Assembly: GCF_002105155.1 (NCBI RefSeq)
Contig: NW_019028995.1
Coordinates: 434,001 to 498,000, forward strand
DNA from: Lobosporangium transversale
Lineage: Eukaryota; Mortierellomycota; Mortierellomycetes; Mortierellales; Mortierellaceae
Length of the DNA stretch: 64,000 nt
Direction of reading: 5' to 3'
Below are positions 51,585-64,000 of the stretch, in pieces. Position numbers and translations under genes: made by a program. Position 1 is the first letter of the stretch; each line of letters starts with the position of its first letter. The notes under the pieces are model-generated. The model saw only the letters and a program-made list of their open reading frames with translations. It made no database searches and was not told the DNA's origin.

Positions 51585-52898
51585 GGGAGGCGTTCTATTG
51601 CGAGCACGTCGTGAACAGGTAAAAGGAGAGACGATGCAAAGAGACACACAAGAGACACAAAAAGGTGAGAGAGCAAAAAAAAAAAATCCCTCCTCTTGTA
51701 TCCATTATTTGCAATATAAAAAGATGGAGGACAATTGAGTCAAAAAAAATTTTTTGTTTGGACAATGGATAGATGCTCTTGCCTGCTCCCATCCTGGTCG
51801 GGTGGCCACTGCATGGGACATTACGTTCACTATTTATTCTTGTTATTATTACTGTATTGTTGCTGTTAAAAAACTTACAAAACTTCACTTCATAATTTCC
51901 TTATTACTTTTGCTTATCCTTTACTTTAAGTCACAGTTCCACTTTCATTCCTCTCTAATCAATGCATTTTTTCAAGAAATGAATTAAGGATCAAAAAGCT
52001 CGACCCTTAAGTCCTGTCCAAATGCCATTTGAACCAGATAGGTGTCCCTTCTAGATTCTTTACATTCATGATTGATCTATTAGGAATAGATATTTGATTT
52101 TGTATTCTTGAATAAAAAACGACTTGGAAACACCCATGTCTACAAATTTTTTTTATATGTAATAACACTATGGTCGGATAGGCACACTGAGGGCTGTTTA
52201 TGAGAAAACAGTTGATGCAGAGCAGAGAGCTCTAAAAACAAAGTTAAGACCATATAGACAAAGTTGCTTAAGGTAACAAGCTCTTTTACTTCTTGATGTC
52301 TTTTCGACACTCCAAAGATAAGTACCTCTTATTAAAAAAAAAAAAAAAAAAAAAGCGTAAAGCATGGCCAATGCTCAGGTTGTTCATACTATTGCTCTAT
52401 TCGTACCGCCTCGGTTAACAAGATGTTGTATTCCGTCAACAAGCAAAAATCGATCTATTAAGTGCAGCGATCTAGATTGTGCCAGGTGATTCACCATATC
52501 ATTCATTGACTTGAGTATATAATCTTTCCCTTTCTCGTTTCCATTTTTCCGTTTCCGTTTCCGTTTCCGCTTCCGTTTCCGTTTCCGTTTCTGTTTTCCG
52601 TCCCCCTAATCTACAGTAACCAACAGGTAGCAAATGGTTGAGCAAACTGCTGAACATCCAAAAAAAAAAAAAAAAAAAAAATAACATGGAACAGGCCTAT
52701 TCTCAACGGCTTGAAATGTCTCCTTTTTTAAATTTTTTTTTTTTGTTTCGGAATTCACGTGACATGTGCATATAGCTTTTTTCCATCCCGATAACAGTCA
52801 AGAGGTTTTGCCTCTTTGTCTGCATATTTCAGTTTCTTGACATTTAGCGCCACCAATTTTGATATATTTATACCGCTAGCATTGGGAGCATTGAAGCA
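50669..52898. promoter_or_regulatory. Divergent 2.2 kb region between G alpha and XPA
   Basis: No exon supported. Contains a GA-rich block (51245-51345), A runs near 51548-51576 and 52333-52354, an A8T6 palindrome near 51743-51757 and a TTTCCG repeat. Both promoters should be here. Confidence 0.4.
52547..52600. repeat. (CCGTTT)n hexanucleotide microsatellite
   Basis: About eight copies of CCGTTT with two one-base variants, about 300 bp upstream of the XPA start codon. Confidence 0.9.
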
Positions 52899-54180
52899 AT
52901 GAGAGATCAAGAGACCAATGCCACCAAAGCGACAGCAACGAATGATGAAGCTGAAGTTAAAGAGACGCCACAAAGTTCGTCTATAACTGCTCCGACATCC
53001 AAAATAGTCTCACACTCGTCTCAGTCATCAATCACACCTACTGTCAGCCATGAGGAAACAGTAGGAAGGCCTGTTGCCAAAAGCGAACTGCCACTAGAAG
53101 TCCAAGCTAAAATCGAAAGGAACCGACAGGCAGCGCTTGAACGGAGGGCGAAGTATCAACGAAAACTTGAGTCAGAACGCGCTATAGCCTATGAGTTCGG
53201 CGATGATGTTGAGGGTGGAGGGTTCCTCACAACCGGCGAGAAGAACAGTAGTATATCATCGCATGTCATATCAACCTCAAAGATTATCGAGGAAAATGCC
53301 AATCTGATTCACAAGGCTATGGAAGCAGTCGAACCACTGCCTAAGAATGCGTGGACTAAATTCTATGATTATGATTTGTCATCAATGAAGGATACAAAGG
53401 CGGGTTTTATTCAAGAGTTAGATGAAAAGGATACTGTTGGCGCAGGAGGAGATACGGAAACCGAGAACAACAGGAAACGCAAGTGGCAACCGACCAAGGC
53501 TCCTCCAGACCCATGTAAGCCTTATTCGCTTCGCTTTTCGTCTTTTTTTTTTTTTTTCTTTATAATTAGTATTTTTGTATTTTAATTTTTTTTTTTTTTT
53601 TTTTTTAATTTTTTTTGTAGCAATATTTCTTGGAGCTGAAGATAACTTTGAATGCCAAGACTGCACTTCAGTCGATGTTGATTTTCAGTTGTTACAACAT
53701 TTTCATGTCCCTGTCTGCGTCGGCTGCCGAGATGCTCAACCCGAAAAATATTCACTTTTGACAAAGACAGAGTGCCGCTTGGACTATCTTTTGACGGATC
53801 CGGAACTACGAGACACAGAGCTATTTCCACATTGGGAGAGACCGAATCCTAAGAAAGCAACATGGAACAATATGATGCTGTATCTTCGTTGCCAAGTTGA
53901 AGAGTTTGCATTCAAAAAATGGGGGGGACCTGAAGGATTAGATCGTGAGTTCGAAAGACGAGAGCGAGACAAAGAAGCCAGGAAAGAGATCAAGTTCAAA
54001 AAGGAGCTTCGAGACTTGCGGAACAAAACAAGAACGTCAGTTTGGCAGGACAAGAAGGCGCAGCAAAGAGTAAAAGTTCATACGCATAGTTTTGGAACAG
54101 CTCTAGTAGATCCAGAGTCGGGGGCTTCGGTCCAGACTTGCATTGAATGTGGTATTCAAGTTGAGTGTGAAGAATTTTAA
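52899..54180 (+). CDS. RAD14: XPA/Rad14 DNA damage recognition protein
   Basis: Scaffold of nucleotide excision repair that verifies lesions and recruits RPA and ERCC1-XPF. Exons 52899-53514 and 53621-54180 give 391 residues, longer than human XPA because of a disordered N-terminus. The zinc finger is canonical: C217-x2-C220-x17-C238-x2-C241. The DNA-binding core follows with LLTKTECRLDYLLTDPELRD and a long charged helix (EFERRERDKEARKEIKFKKE). The C-terminus has HTHSFG and a final TCIECG Cys pair. The N-terminal helix KIERNRQAALERRAKYQ matches the RPA32-binding helix of animal XPA, and a GGGFL motif near residue 108 resembles the ERCC1-binding GGGF. The intron is a 106-bp T-rich stretch. It converges with FES1, with only 149 bp between stop codons. 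Confidence 0.96.
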
Positions 54181-54329
54181 TTTTAGGTGTATTTGTAAAT
54201 AAAATTTAATAATTCAGGCAGCAATAAGATAACTCTGGTTTTATAATAGAAAAGCATGAGATAATGAAATTGGCATAGTTTAGGGAGTAAACAATCATTA
54301 AAATGTTTTTATTGTATGCATAAAATAGT

Positions 54330-55649
54330 TTAGGCAGTTCTCTTCTCGAGATCCGCCCATGCTTCTGAATCCAAAATAAGGCTCCCATATTTCTCTTTTG
54401 CCTCCAAAACCTTCGGACGAATGAGTGCAAGGGTCGCAGGATGGATAGGGCTTGAGGAAACATTGAAGAACGTCCTAAGTGTCACTAGCGTCTTTTCAAC
54501 CATGTCCTCATCTTCCATATGCTGCTTCAAAATTGTGTCTAGTGCATGGATGAGCTGCAGCTGTGCTAGCTGTTTGCTACAGGTAGGGTCCTGAATTAGG
54601 AGTGTGTTGATTAAGAATACGGTCTTGCGAAGTAAGGAAAGATCTGATTGAAAGAATGTAAAACGAAGAGCTTTCAGTATCCGGTCTCCCTATCTGTTAC
54701 AGTGCGTGTTATATGTTTTTCGTCTTGTGTGACACTACTTACCTGATTCAGTATTCAGAAGCGTTACCAATGTCTTGAAGCCATCCTGATTCTTAAATTC
54801 TTCCAACGCAGGTTCAAAATGCTTGATTGCACCGGATAAAGCGTAAATGGCTTTGGCACGGATGTAGATCTCTGGGTCTGATAACAATCCAATCACTGCT
54901 GCTAGGCCATTTTCCTTCAAGAACTATTCATAACGTTTAAGAATAAAAAAAAAAAGTTATTAGATACTACTCAGCTTTTGTCCCAATGTCGCATGTAGCC
55001 AAGGTGATCATTGATTTATACAGTACTTACAGCTGCCTGTGCCTTGGGATTATTCTGGGTAGCTGTCCCGCAAACCCAAGCAGCCTGCTCTCTGAATTTT
55101 GGATTACTGTTTTTCAATTCCTCCAGGATTGGTGGCCACATTTTCATATTCTCAATATCTGTAAATATTCAAAGAGTTCTCGGTTGTTAGTATTTATAGC
55201 TCTTTAAGGGCTTCGATTATCCATAACTAGCACATCCAACGAAATACTGATATAAGGAGACCTACTTGAGGCATTATCGATCTGTTGAATCAACATCTCG
55301 AAGTCCTCCCATGCCAATTCCTTCTCATCATTGGTCGCCTGAGGATTCTTTATCACTTGTAGAGCTTCAAGCATCATTTGGGAGTCGCTTCTGCCAAGGA
55401 TGGCGTCGATGATCCCCGGATCCTATTTTTTTTAAGTTGTACGGATAAATGAGAAGAGTGGCAATCTAAGTAACCATGCTGGAGTGCAACACTTGACTCA
55501 ATTCTATAATAAATATTTGATCAAAACCATACAATTTTTTCAGCGGGCTTCTTTGGAGCGCCTTCAGCAGAAGCATCTTCCTTCTCGGTGGCCTGGTTAA
55601 TGATAGACCATTTGAGTAATTCATTCAAGGATTTTTGTTGTTGAGACAT
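54330..55649 (-). CDS. FES1: Hsp70 nucleotide exchange factor Fes1 (HspBP1)
   Basis: Armadillo-type exchange factor that releases ADP and substrate from cytosolic Hsp70. Exons 55533-55649, 55266-55422, 55031-55158, 54743-54923 and 54330-54643 give 298 residues. The start MSQQQKSLNELLKWSIINQ is the typical Fes1 N-terminal helix. ARM helices follow: FEMLIQQIDNASNIENMKMWPPI, FREQAAWVCGTATQNNPKAQ, IYIRAKAIYALSGAIKHFEP and, across the last junction, LVTLLNTESD joined to LSLLRKTVFLINTLL. For the last intron the acceptor at 54644 keeps frame; a nearer one at 54690 would not with the standard donor. No organelle signal, so cytosolic. It is divergent from the orphan kinase across about 400 bp. Confidence 0.95.
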
Positions 55650-56049
55650 GTCGTATGTGAGAATGTGGAAGCAATTTTTTCAAAAACAAATGAGGAATGA
55701 AATGGAAATGAATGGAAAATTAAGCTTTTATTGACTTCTGGAATAACACTGTCACAAATTCAGACGTTATATTCCTTTCTACACTGCAGCTGGGAAGATG
55801 GTGCAGAGTGACATGCATGCTGTCTGTGTAACAAGGAATTGTTCTGTACCCTGGAGGAAGATGACATGAAAAGAAAACACGGATTGGAAGGAACCTTTAC
55901 CTCCCTGTCCCAATATCCTGCATCTTTCTTTGAAAGTATACAAACAAGCACAACATTTCGCATAAACACCCAACATCCAACTGGTCTTTTATTTTTTGTT
56001 AACATCCCTAGCTCAGTTGGCGTTAATACTCAATCTCTCTTTGGCGTCC

Positions 56050-59013
56050 ATGAATGGCTCAACGAGCATGTTATCTGACTCCAACCTGCCTCATCGCTTG
56101 AAGAAGATCTCTAGCCCGTTCCTTAGATGCGCTTCATTTGGAAGAGTTGGAAGAGGCAGCGCGATCCGTGATAAACACGACGATATCGTCCCCTACAATT
56201 TCACACCAGGCAGTCGGTATAGCTCCGACCAAAGCACCAGTACTCTCAATAATATCCTCACAGCTGATACAGTCCTCAAAAATGGACCAACAAAAAAGAC
56301 CACAGCAAAGAAAGCCGTCAGCCAACTGATTACTTCCTTTTCCAAATTCTCGTTATTACACCTATCTGGTCATTCGGCTTCAGACTTAAACTGTGGTCGG
56401 TCAGTGAGCATGATAATCGAACCAACTATAACTAAGGAGCCATATATACTACCTGAGCTGTCGCTTCTCTCGAGGAATGTCTCGAAAGATCAAGCGACAT
56501 CCACAACTATTACCGCCATCGGTGTCGGTGATGAAGATGGCAATAGGTCTCTACATCCAAAGGCCCAACCAAGTCATGGTGTAGCCGGCAGCAGTAGTCT
56601 TCCAACCTTAACAAAGCAACCAGACTTACCAACTCTTTCGCAGCTTCAGATTGGGCCTATCGCGCGTATGAACTTCCGGGAGCAGACTTTTGTCAAGGAA
56701 GAGGATATATTTCAGACCACCCAGTTTTTGATTAATCCTAGGAAAGAGCGTGTTCATGCCAGGCAAGATGAAGCTGATGTGGCACCAACACTAGCTCTAG
56801 GTCCATTTTCACCTTACTCGCCTGGCGTGCTAGACTTGGAATCGATGATTAATATGCTACCAGTCAAACAACCGATCGATTTGAACGAGTATTGTAGAAT
56901 CGTAGATATGAGGCCCAAGGAAGATGATGAGGACTCTGACGTAGAAGAGGACATTGAGCGCCACCCGGAGAAGAAGGGAATGGGCCATGGAAAATACGAT
57001 GAGGACGTTGAGTTTATTGAGAAAGTGACTGGCTCTGGACCTATTCATCAATCTAAAGAAAGAATGAGTATTAGATTCACCCCGGCTATTAACTCGGTCG
57101 ACATGATAGAAACGGCAGACGATGAAAACACCATACTGAGGCTGGGTAAGAGGACTATCAATGCAGATGCACGGACAATGACTGGACACACGGTTGAAAG
57201 CACCTTCCACACGCCTACGACTGATTTACCTACAATTAATTTACCTTCAACTGATGCCGAGGCTATTGCCAAAAGATGGCGCCATGACCAGTCTACGGGC
57301 ATGAACATCCAGCATCCTGACAGCACCACTGTCGGGCATATTGCTTACCACGCGACTTACACTGGCTCACAGTTTCTGGAAAAGCGAGGAGGAGGTCAGG
57401 ATTGCCAAGGATCGTTGGGCTCTAATAAATCATTGAATGCTAGTACAAAGATTTCCGCCACAGATATACCGGATTCGCCGCTAGTCACGACATGCTTAGA
57501 TAGGCGACTCTCCTCTCCTTCTGAAAAAACATATGAGGTATTTGGGGCTCAGGCATCAATGTCTGAAGATGAAGTCTCAATCCAGATACCTAGCATTTCG
57601 ATGGAGAGCACGTCATTGCCATTACAGCCACCACAGGATCGACTCAGGTCTTCTACTTCGTCCTTGACCGAGTTCTCACACAATACAGATATTGAAGCGG
57701 ACGGGTCAGGTAATATTGATAGCAATCTTGCGCAGTCAATGATGCTACCCTCTACGAAGATAACGGATAAAAAGAGCAGCTTTAAGCAGGCCCCAACAGT
57801 TCAGGAGCAAGTAATCGCGTCAAGAGTATCCCGCTCCGGCAAGCTATTTGCAACAAAGATCAAGACAATTGCCATCTTTGAATACAATACTGCCAAGAAA
57901 CTGGGTAAGGGTAATTTCGGTATTGTCTATCAAGGCAAGCATATCTATGGAAAAGAAGAAGTAGCCATCAAGAAAATTACGCGGAAGCTTCCTGGTGAAA
58001 TTGAGAAGTTGGGCTTGGTCCAGAGAGAGATGAGAGTTTGCAGGCTGTTCCGTGATTTGGTAAATATATGAGTAAATCTATGTGGAGATGTAGCTAGACT
58101 GCAATCCTTGCTTTGGCTAATTTTGTGATCATAATTTCGCGTTTACATTTTGAATCATTAGACAGGTATTGTGCCGCTGTTGGATATCATTACCACCAAC
58201 AAGCACCATTACTTGGTCTTTCAGAAAGCTGAAGGGGACCTTGCAGAGATGCTACGTACACGTTGTAGGGATACTATTGATCGTCGTACGAACAGGGACT
58301 TGGGTCAGCAACCACCATCACCATCTTGTTGTCTAGGCACGGTTTTCAGCGTCCAAGAGATCCAAACTATTATGAGGACAGTCGTCTTAGGACTGCAAGT
58401 TCTTCATTCGAAGGGATACAGCCACAAAGATATCAAGCCAGCCAACATCCTCTTCCGTGACGGCCAAGGTCTTTTGTGTGACTTTGGGCTTTGTAGCCAA
58501 AAGCATGAGTTGCCCGAGAACCAATTCTTTGGGACCCAAGACTACGCAAGTCCCGAGGCCCGACGCGTTGGTGGGCATCGCACATGTGACTATATCAAGA
58601 GCGATATTTACAGCCTGGGTGCTGTATTGTATGAGCTAGCCACGGGATCTGTATTATCCAAGGTGATTAGCCACGGTCTAAATTGGGGGAAGATTGCAGA
58701 GTTTGGGGGAAGAGACTTTAGCGAGCTTCTACAAGGGATGGTTAATGATATTGAAAAGAGGTGGGATATTGATCGAGTTGCAAGTAGTCCGTTTTGGGGC
58801 AATGCGTCATCATCGTTATTATTACGCACAACAAAGTCATCGACTATGGGCGCGACTACATGTGTGGGTATGGCTGTGAATGCTGACAGTCCGCTTTCAG
58901 TGACACCTGAGGCTGAGAAGAGCAGGATATCAGAGCACCTGAATTCAACAAAGGCTGCTTTATCAGCCACTCCAATGAGCATGGTGCCGCCAGTTGCCTG
59001 GGGGATAGAGTAG
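56050..59013 (+). CDS. Orphan Ser/Thr protein kinase with a 610-residue disordered N-terminus
   Basis: Exons 56050-58059 and 58162-59013 give 953 residues. Residues 1-610 are Ser/Thr/Asp-rich with no recognised domain; they include an acidic run near 300 (KEDDEDSDVEEDIE). The kinase domain begins near 613: glycine loop GKGNFG at 619-624, Lys641 in VAIKK, catalytic loop HKDIKPAN (758-760 is HKD, not HRD), DFG at 777-779, then SPE in place of APE and SDIYSLGAVLYELATG. A Cys/Pro-rich insertion (about 700-730) lies between the ATP-site hinge and the catalytic loop. The catalytic residues are all present, so it should be active. The domain ends early and the C-terminal 80 residues look disordered. 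I could not assign a kinase family. The frame is open for 54 bases upstream of the ATG, without an earlier ATG. Confidence 0.85.
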
Positions 59014-59673
59014 GTTACCCTGAAAATGCAGTCGCCATCGAGATACTTTGTAGATCCCGTATGGAATGTTAAGTCGCGTGTAGAATAATGACCTACAGCA
59101 GTGACATATCTCCCTTTTTCTTTACATAGTGCTCTAGACATTAACATTTAAATATTATAAAAGTGCATGCCCAGCCGATTCGCACACACGCATTGGCACA
59201 GGCACATGTACACATGGACGCACACATCAGCGGGGGGCGGCATTTCAAAATTAATGCGTTGACGATGACATCATGATGTAAGCCATTCAATGATGCGAGA
59301 CTAAAAAAAAAAGAGGAAGGGAGGGTGAAAAAGAAAGCAAAAATGCATCATGGCATCAGCGTTTGGAGTTTGTCTTTCTTATCAACGGTTTATTGTTTAT
59401 TTCGCGGTTGCTCAACAGGTCGTCTCTTTAGTGGATGTCCGTTCCTGACCTAGTCCTCCTGCGCTCAGATAGGTGGAGCTGAGATTATGTTTGCTAGTTG
59501 AAGCATTCACATTCAGAGAAAGAAGGTAAAAAAGGGTCACCCTTTTTTTCTCTATTTCTTTCTTCCTGTCTTTCCTTCTTTATCTCTACAACTGGGATAT
59601 TCTCATCCCTCCTTTTTTTTTTTTTTTTTACCTTTTTTCAAGCTCTTTCTTTAAATCTTGCATTCATCCCACC
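59014..59673. promoter_or_regulatory. Intergenic region and likely HOG1 promoter
   Basis: No gene supported. Pyrimidine-rich from about 59535 to the HOG1 start codon, as in other promoters of this window. Confidence 0.4.
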
Positions 59674-62166
<2,493 letters not shown>

Positions 62167-62802
62167 AATATGAGGCATTGTTTTTTTTTTTTTTTTTGAC
62201 GTTTTTTCCTTTCAAATATGCTTCGGCTCCACACATACAATAAATGACAACAACAAATGTTATATATCCTTTATCTTGAAGTGCGACCAAAAATAGTCGC
62301 AAGCTTTTTTATTCTTTTTTTTTGCTCAGTTAAACCCTCTCCCATCCTTAAGCTAAATTAAAAGAGCTTGGTCTCTGGCATCACGAGAGTACGTTGGGAA
62401 ATGCATTTCATTATAATTCTTTCGATATGCATATTCTAATGCGACGATCAAATTATGAACTTATTCTCACCATATTTGCTACGGCAACTACAGCAGCGAG
62501 AGCTGAAGAGAAGGGAGGAAGAAGAATTGAGCGGGAGGAGGCAGGTCTTTACGAGATCATTTTATAAAAAGCCAATTTGGTGTAATTGAAATCTTTAGAC
62601 ATATTAAAAAGCGGCCAAACACCACGTTTACCTTCTGCACGGAATACGAGAGAGATGTTCCATGGAGGGGAGACAGCTTCGTGCTTGAGGAGAATTGGCC
62701 GAATCCAACTCTTTTTTGGCAACATCCTGTCTTTCTCCTGATTAACTTGAGCAGACGATTGGTGGTTTTCTCAAATCCCGTATCACGAGCTTTCTTAACG
62801 TC
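62167..62802. other. Region downstream of HOG1
   Basis: HOG1 and the next gene converge here. A T run at about 62180-62197 follows the stop codon. No further gene supported. Confidence 0.35.
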
Positions 62803-63070
62803 CTATTGATATCTCCAATATATTTTGTAGAACCCGTAAAGTGATTCTTTTGCTTCCTCAAACACCTTATAATATTCATCAATGTTGCAGCCATTTCCCC
62901 AGACTGATGGTGGGCTATTCTCGAGTGCCGACTCTGAGGCTTGGACAGATGGATCAAGCTCCAACCGTGTTTGACTACGATGTATAAACACGTTTATGGA
63001 ACGAATGAACATCTCGTTCTCCTTGTTTTTGTGTAAAACACAGCTCTCCAGCATCTCTTCAGCATCTGCC

Positions 63071-63101
<31 letters not shown>

Positions 63102-63253
63102 AAAAATCAAATCTCTTGTAACTAGTCTTTAAATCATAGTGATTTTATCATACATCAACAGATCGCTCTCTCGCTTACTGACAACGTCGTATGGCTGGTA
63201 ATCTCGCACTGTCTGGATGTCCGCTTCGGTACGGCATATAGTCGCATTCCATC
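62803..63253 (-). CDS. 3' part of an uncharacterised gene (two exons resolved)
   Basis: Exons 63179-63253 and 62803-63065 join in phase and end at a TAG. They encode about 112 residues starting WNATICRTEADIQTVRDYQPYDVV and ending FYKIYWRYQ. No known domain recognised. The intron has an A26 run (a T tract on the sense strand). Upstream, minus-strand coding-like sequence continues to about 63830 in two different frames: one reads a hydrophobic start followed by a short soluble part (63412-63657), the other a basic helix (63299-63484). I could not join them by normal splice sites. The gene may have more introns than I can place, or it may be damaged. The 5' end could also lie beyond the window. 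Confidence 0.5.
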
Positions 63254-64000
63254 CTTTTCGTTTTTAATATTTAACAAGAGCAACTTTGATTCCGTAGGTC
63301 AGTAGAAGGCTCGCTTCAAATTCTTGACGACTGCTACAAAGTGGTGTTTCCGTGCGCGAAGGCTATTCTTTATTTGGCTGTTCAGAGTCTCCATCGCCCT
63401 GCGTGCAATATTTAAAAAAAATTCTCGTTGGCACAAACGGTGATTCGTTGTTTCTTGTTTTTTCGATACAAGGGGCACCGCCAAAACAAAGAGCTTAGGG
63501 TCTCATTAGGGCCAAGCTTCAGTACTTGCTGTTCGACTGTTAAATGAGCTTTACCCGCTGCATGAGAAGAATATGTATGGGCGATAAGAGCGAAAAAAGC
63601 CCCCAATACATTGACACGTGCTGTAGTGATGGAGTTTAGGGCGGAGAATGGGCTCATAGTCCCTCTTTTTCAGGAAAGGCCAGGCCATTGATATCCATTG
63701 CTGTGGGAATCGGATTATACTATTGCAGCGGCTGTATTGTATCAGTGGAATCGACGGAAGAAGAGTGATGAAGGCGGGACAATGAAGTAGGAGGGAAATA
63801 AGAAAAAATGGATGTGTGAAGGGTTTCATAGCTAAACCAGTCTGTTGATCAGAAAGTTAGTGATACCAAGATGTGGACCCAAGCACACATTTGTGAGACA
63901 TGGTACCATTTTTGATTTTTGATCTGTCAATTGTAATTTTTTCGATTCTCCTGCTGTTCCCATGGTGCTTAACTTTGGCCAATGCAGTAACCATTTCCCA

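Noticed and set aside
51743-51757. A8T6 palindrome as a possible terminator or origin element
   Set aside because: A short A/T palindrome is uninformative in DNA this rich in A and T runs.
52547-52600. CCGTTT repeat as an interstitial telomere
   Set aside because: It differs from the TTAGGG-type fungal telomere repeat in both strands and has internal variants, so a plain microsatellite is the simpler reading.
54644-54689. Apparent frameshift at the last FES1 junction (acceptor at 54690)
   Set aside because: Using the next acceptor (54644) with the standard GTAAGT donor keeps the frame and gives a normal ARM helix, so no frameshift is needed.

Overview
This window is nuclear DNA from a fungus. 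Genes carry many short spliceosomal introns (GT-AG, with several GC-AG). There is a fungus-type elongation factor 3, a Hog1-type MAP kinase and a GPI-protein-like secreted gene. Intergenic and intronic DNA is AT-rich and full of A or T homopolymers of 20-34 bases. Keeping a true spastin, a translin and an alpha-tubulin with Lys40 and a terminal Tyr points to an early-diverging filamentous fungus, perhaps Mucoromycota or Mortierellomycotina. That placement is inference, not something the sequence proves.

Layout, left to right. Translin (minus, 3' end cut off by the window edge). A BRCT-like protein (plus) with an apparent one-base frameshift. Alpha-tubulin (plus). A small unknown helical protein (minus), divergent from PP2A methylesterase PPE1 (plus). 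COG2 (plus). A 1 kb stretch of possible coding relics. Syntaxin-5/Sed5 (plus). A Yippee zinc protein (minus), divergent from a BAP31-like ER protein (plus). Class V myosin (plus), convergent with UTP7 (minus). A germinal-centre-III kinase (minus), divergent from spastin (plus). Cytosolic SHMT (minus), divergent from EF-3 (plus). A Cys-rich GPI-type secreted protein and a Ser-rich phospho-target-like protein (both plus). A 2.8 kb gene-poor stretch. A G-protein alpha subunit (minus), divergent from XPA/Rad14 (plus). Fes1 (minus), divergent from an orphan Ser/Thr kinase with a long disordered N-terminus (plus). Hog1 MAPK (plus). A partly resolved minus-strand gene at the right end.

The exon models for recognised genes were checked by reading phase: in each case the exon lengths sum to a whole number of codons and join family motifs across every junction. 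The genes are housekeeping and do not form a cluster with a common function. They group loosely into secretory traffic (COG2, Sed5, BAP31, myosin V), cytoskeleton (alpha-tubulin, spastin), signalling (GCK-III kinase, G alpha, Hog1, orphan kinase), translation and ribosome biogenesis (EF-3, Utp7) and DNA repair (XPA, possibly the BRCT protein).

I saw no CRISPR array, rRNA, convincing tRNA or intact transposon. The points most worth a second look are a 5-nt microexon in the G alpha gene, the frameshift in the BRCT gene, a perfect 30-bp inverted repeat downstream of EF-3, several GC-AG introns, and the orphan kinase.
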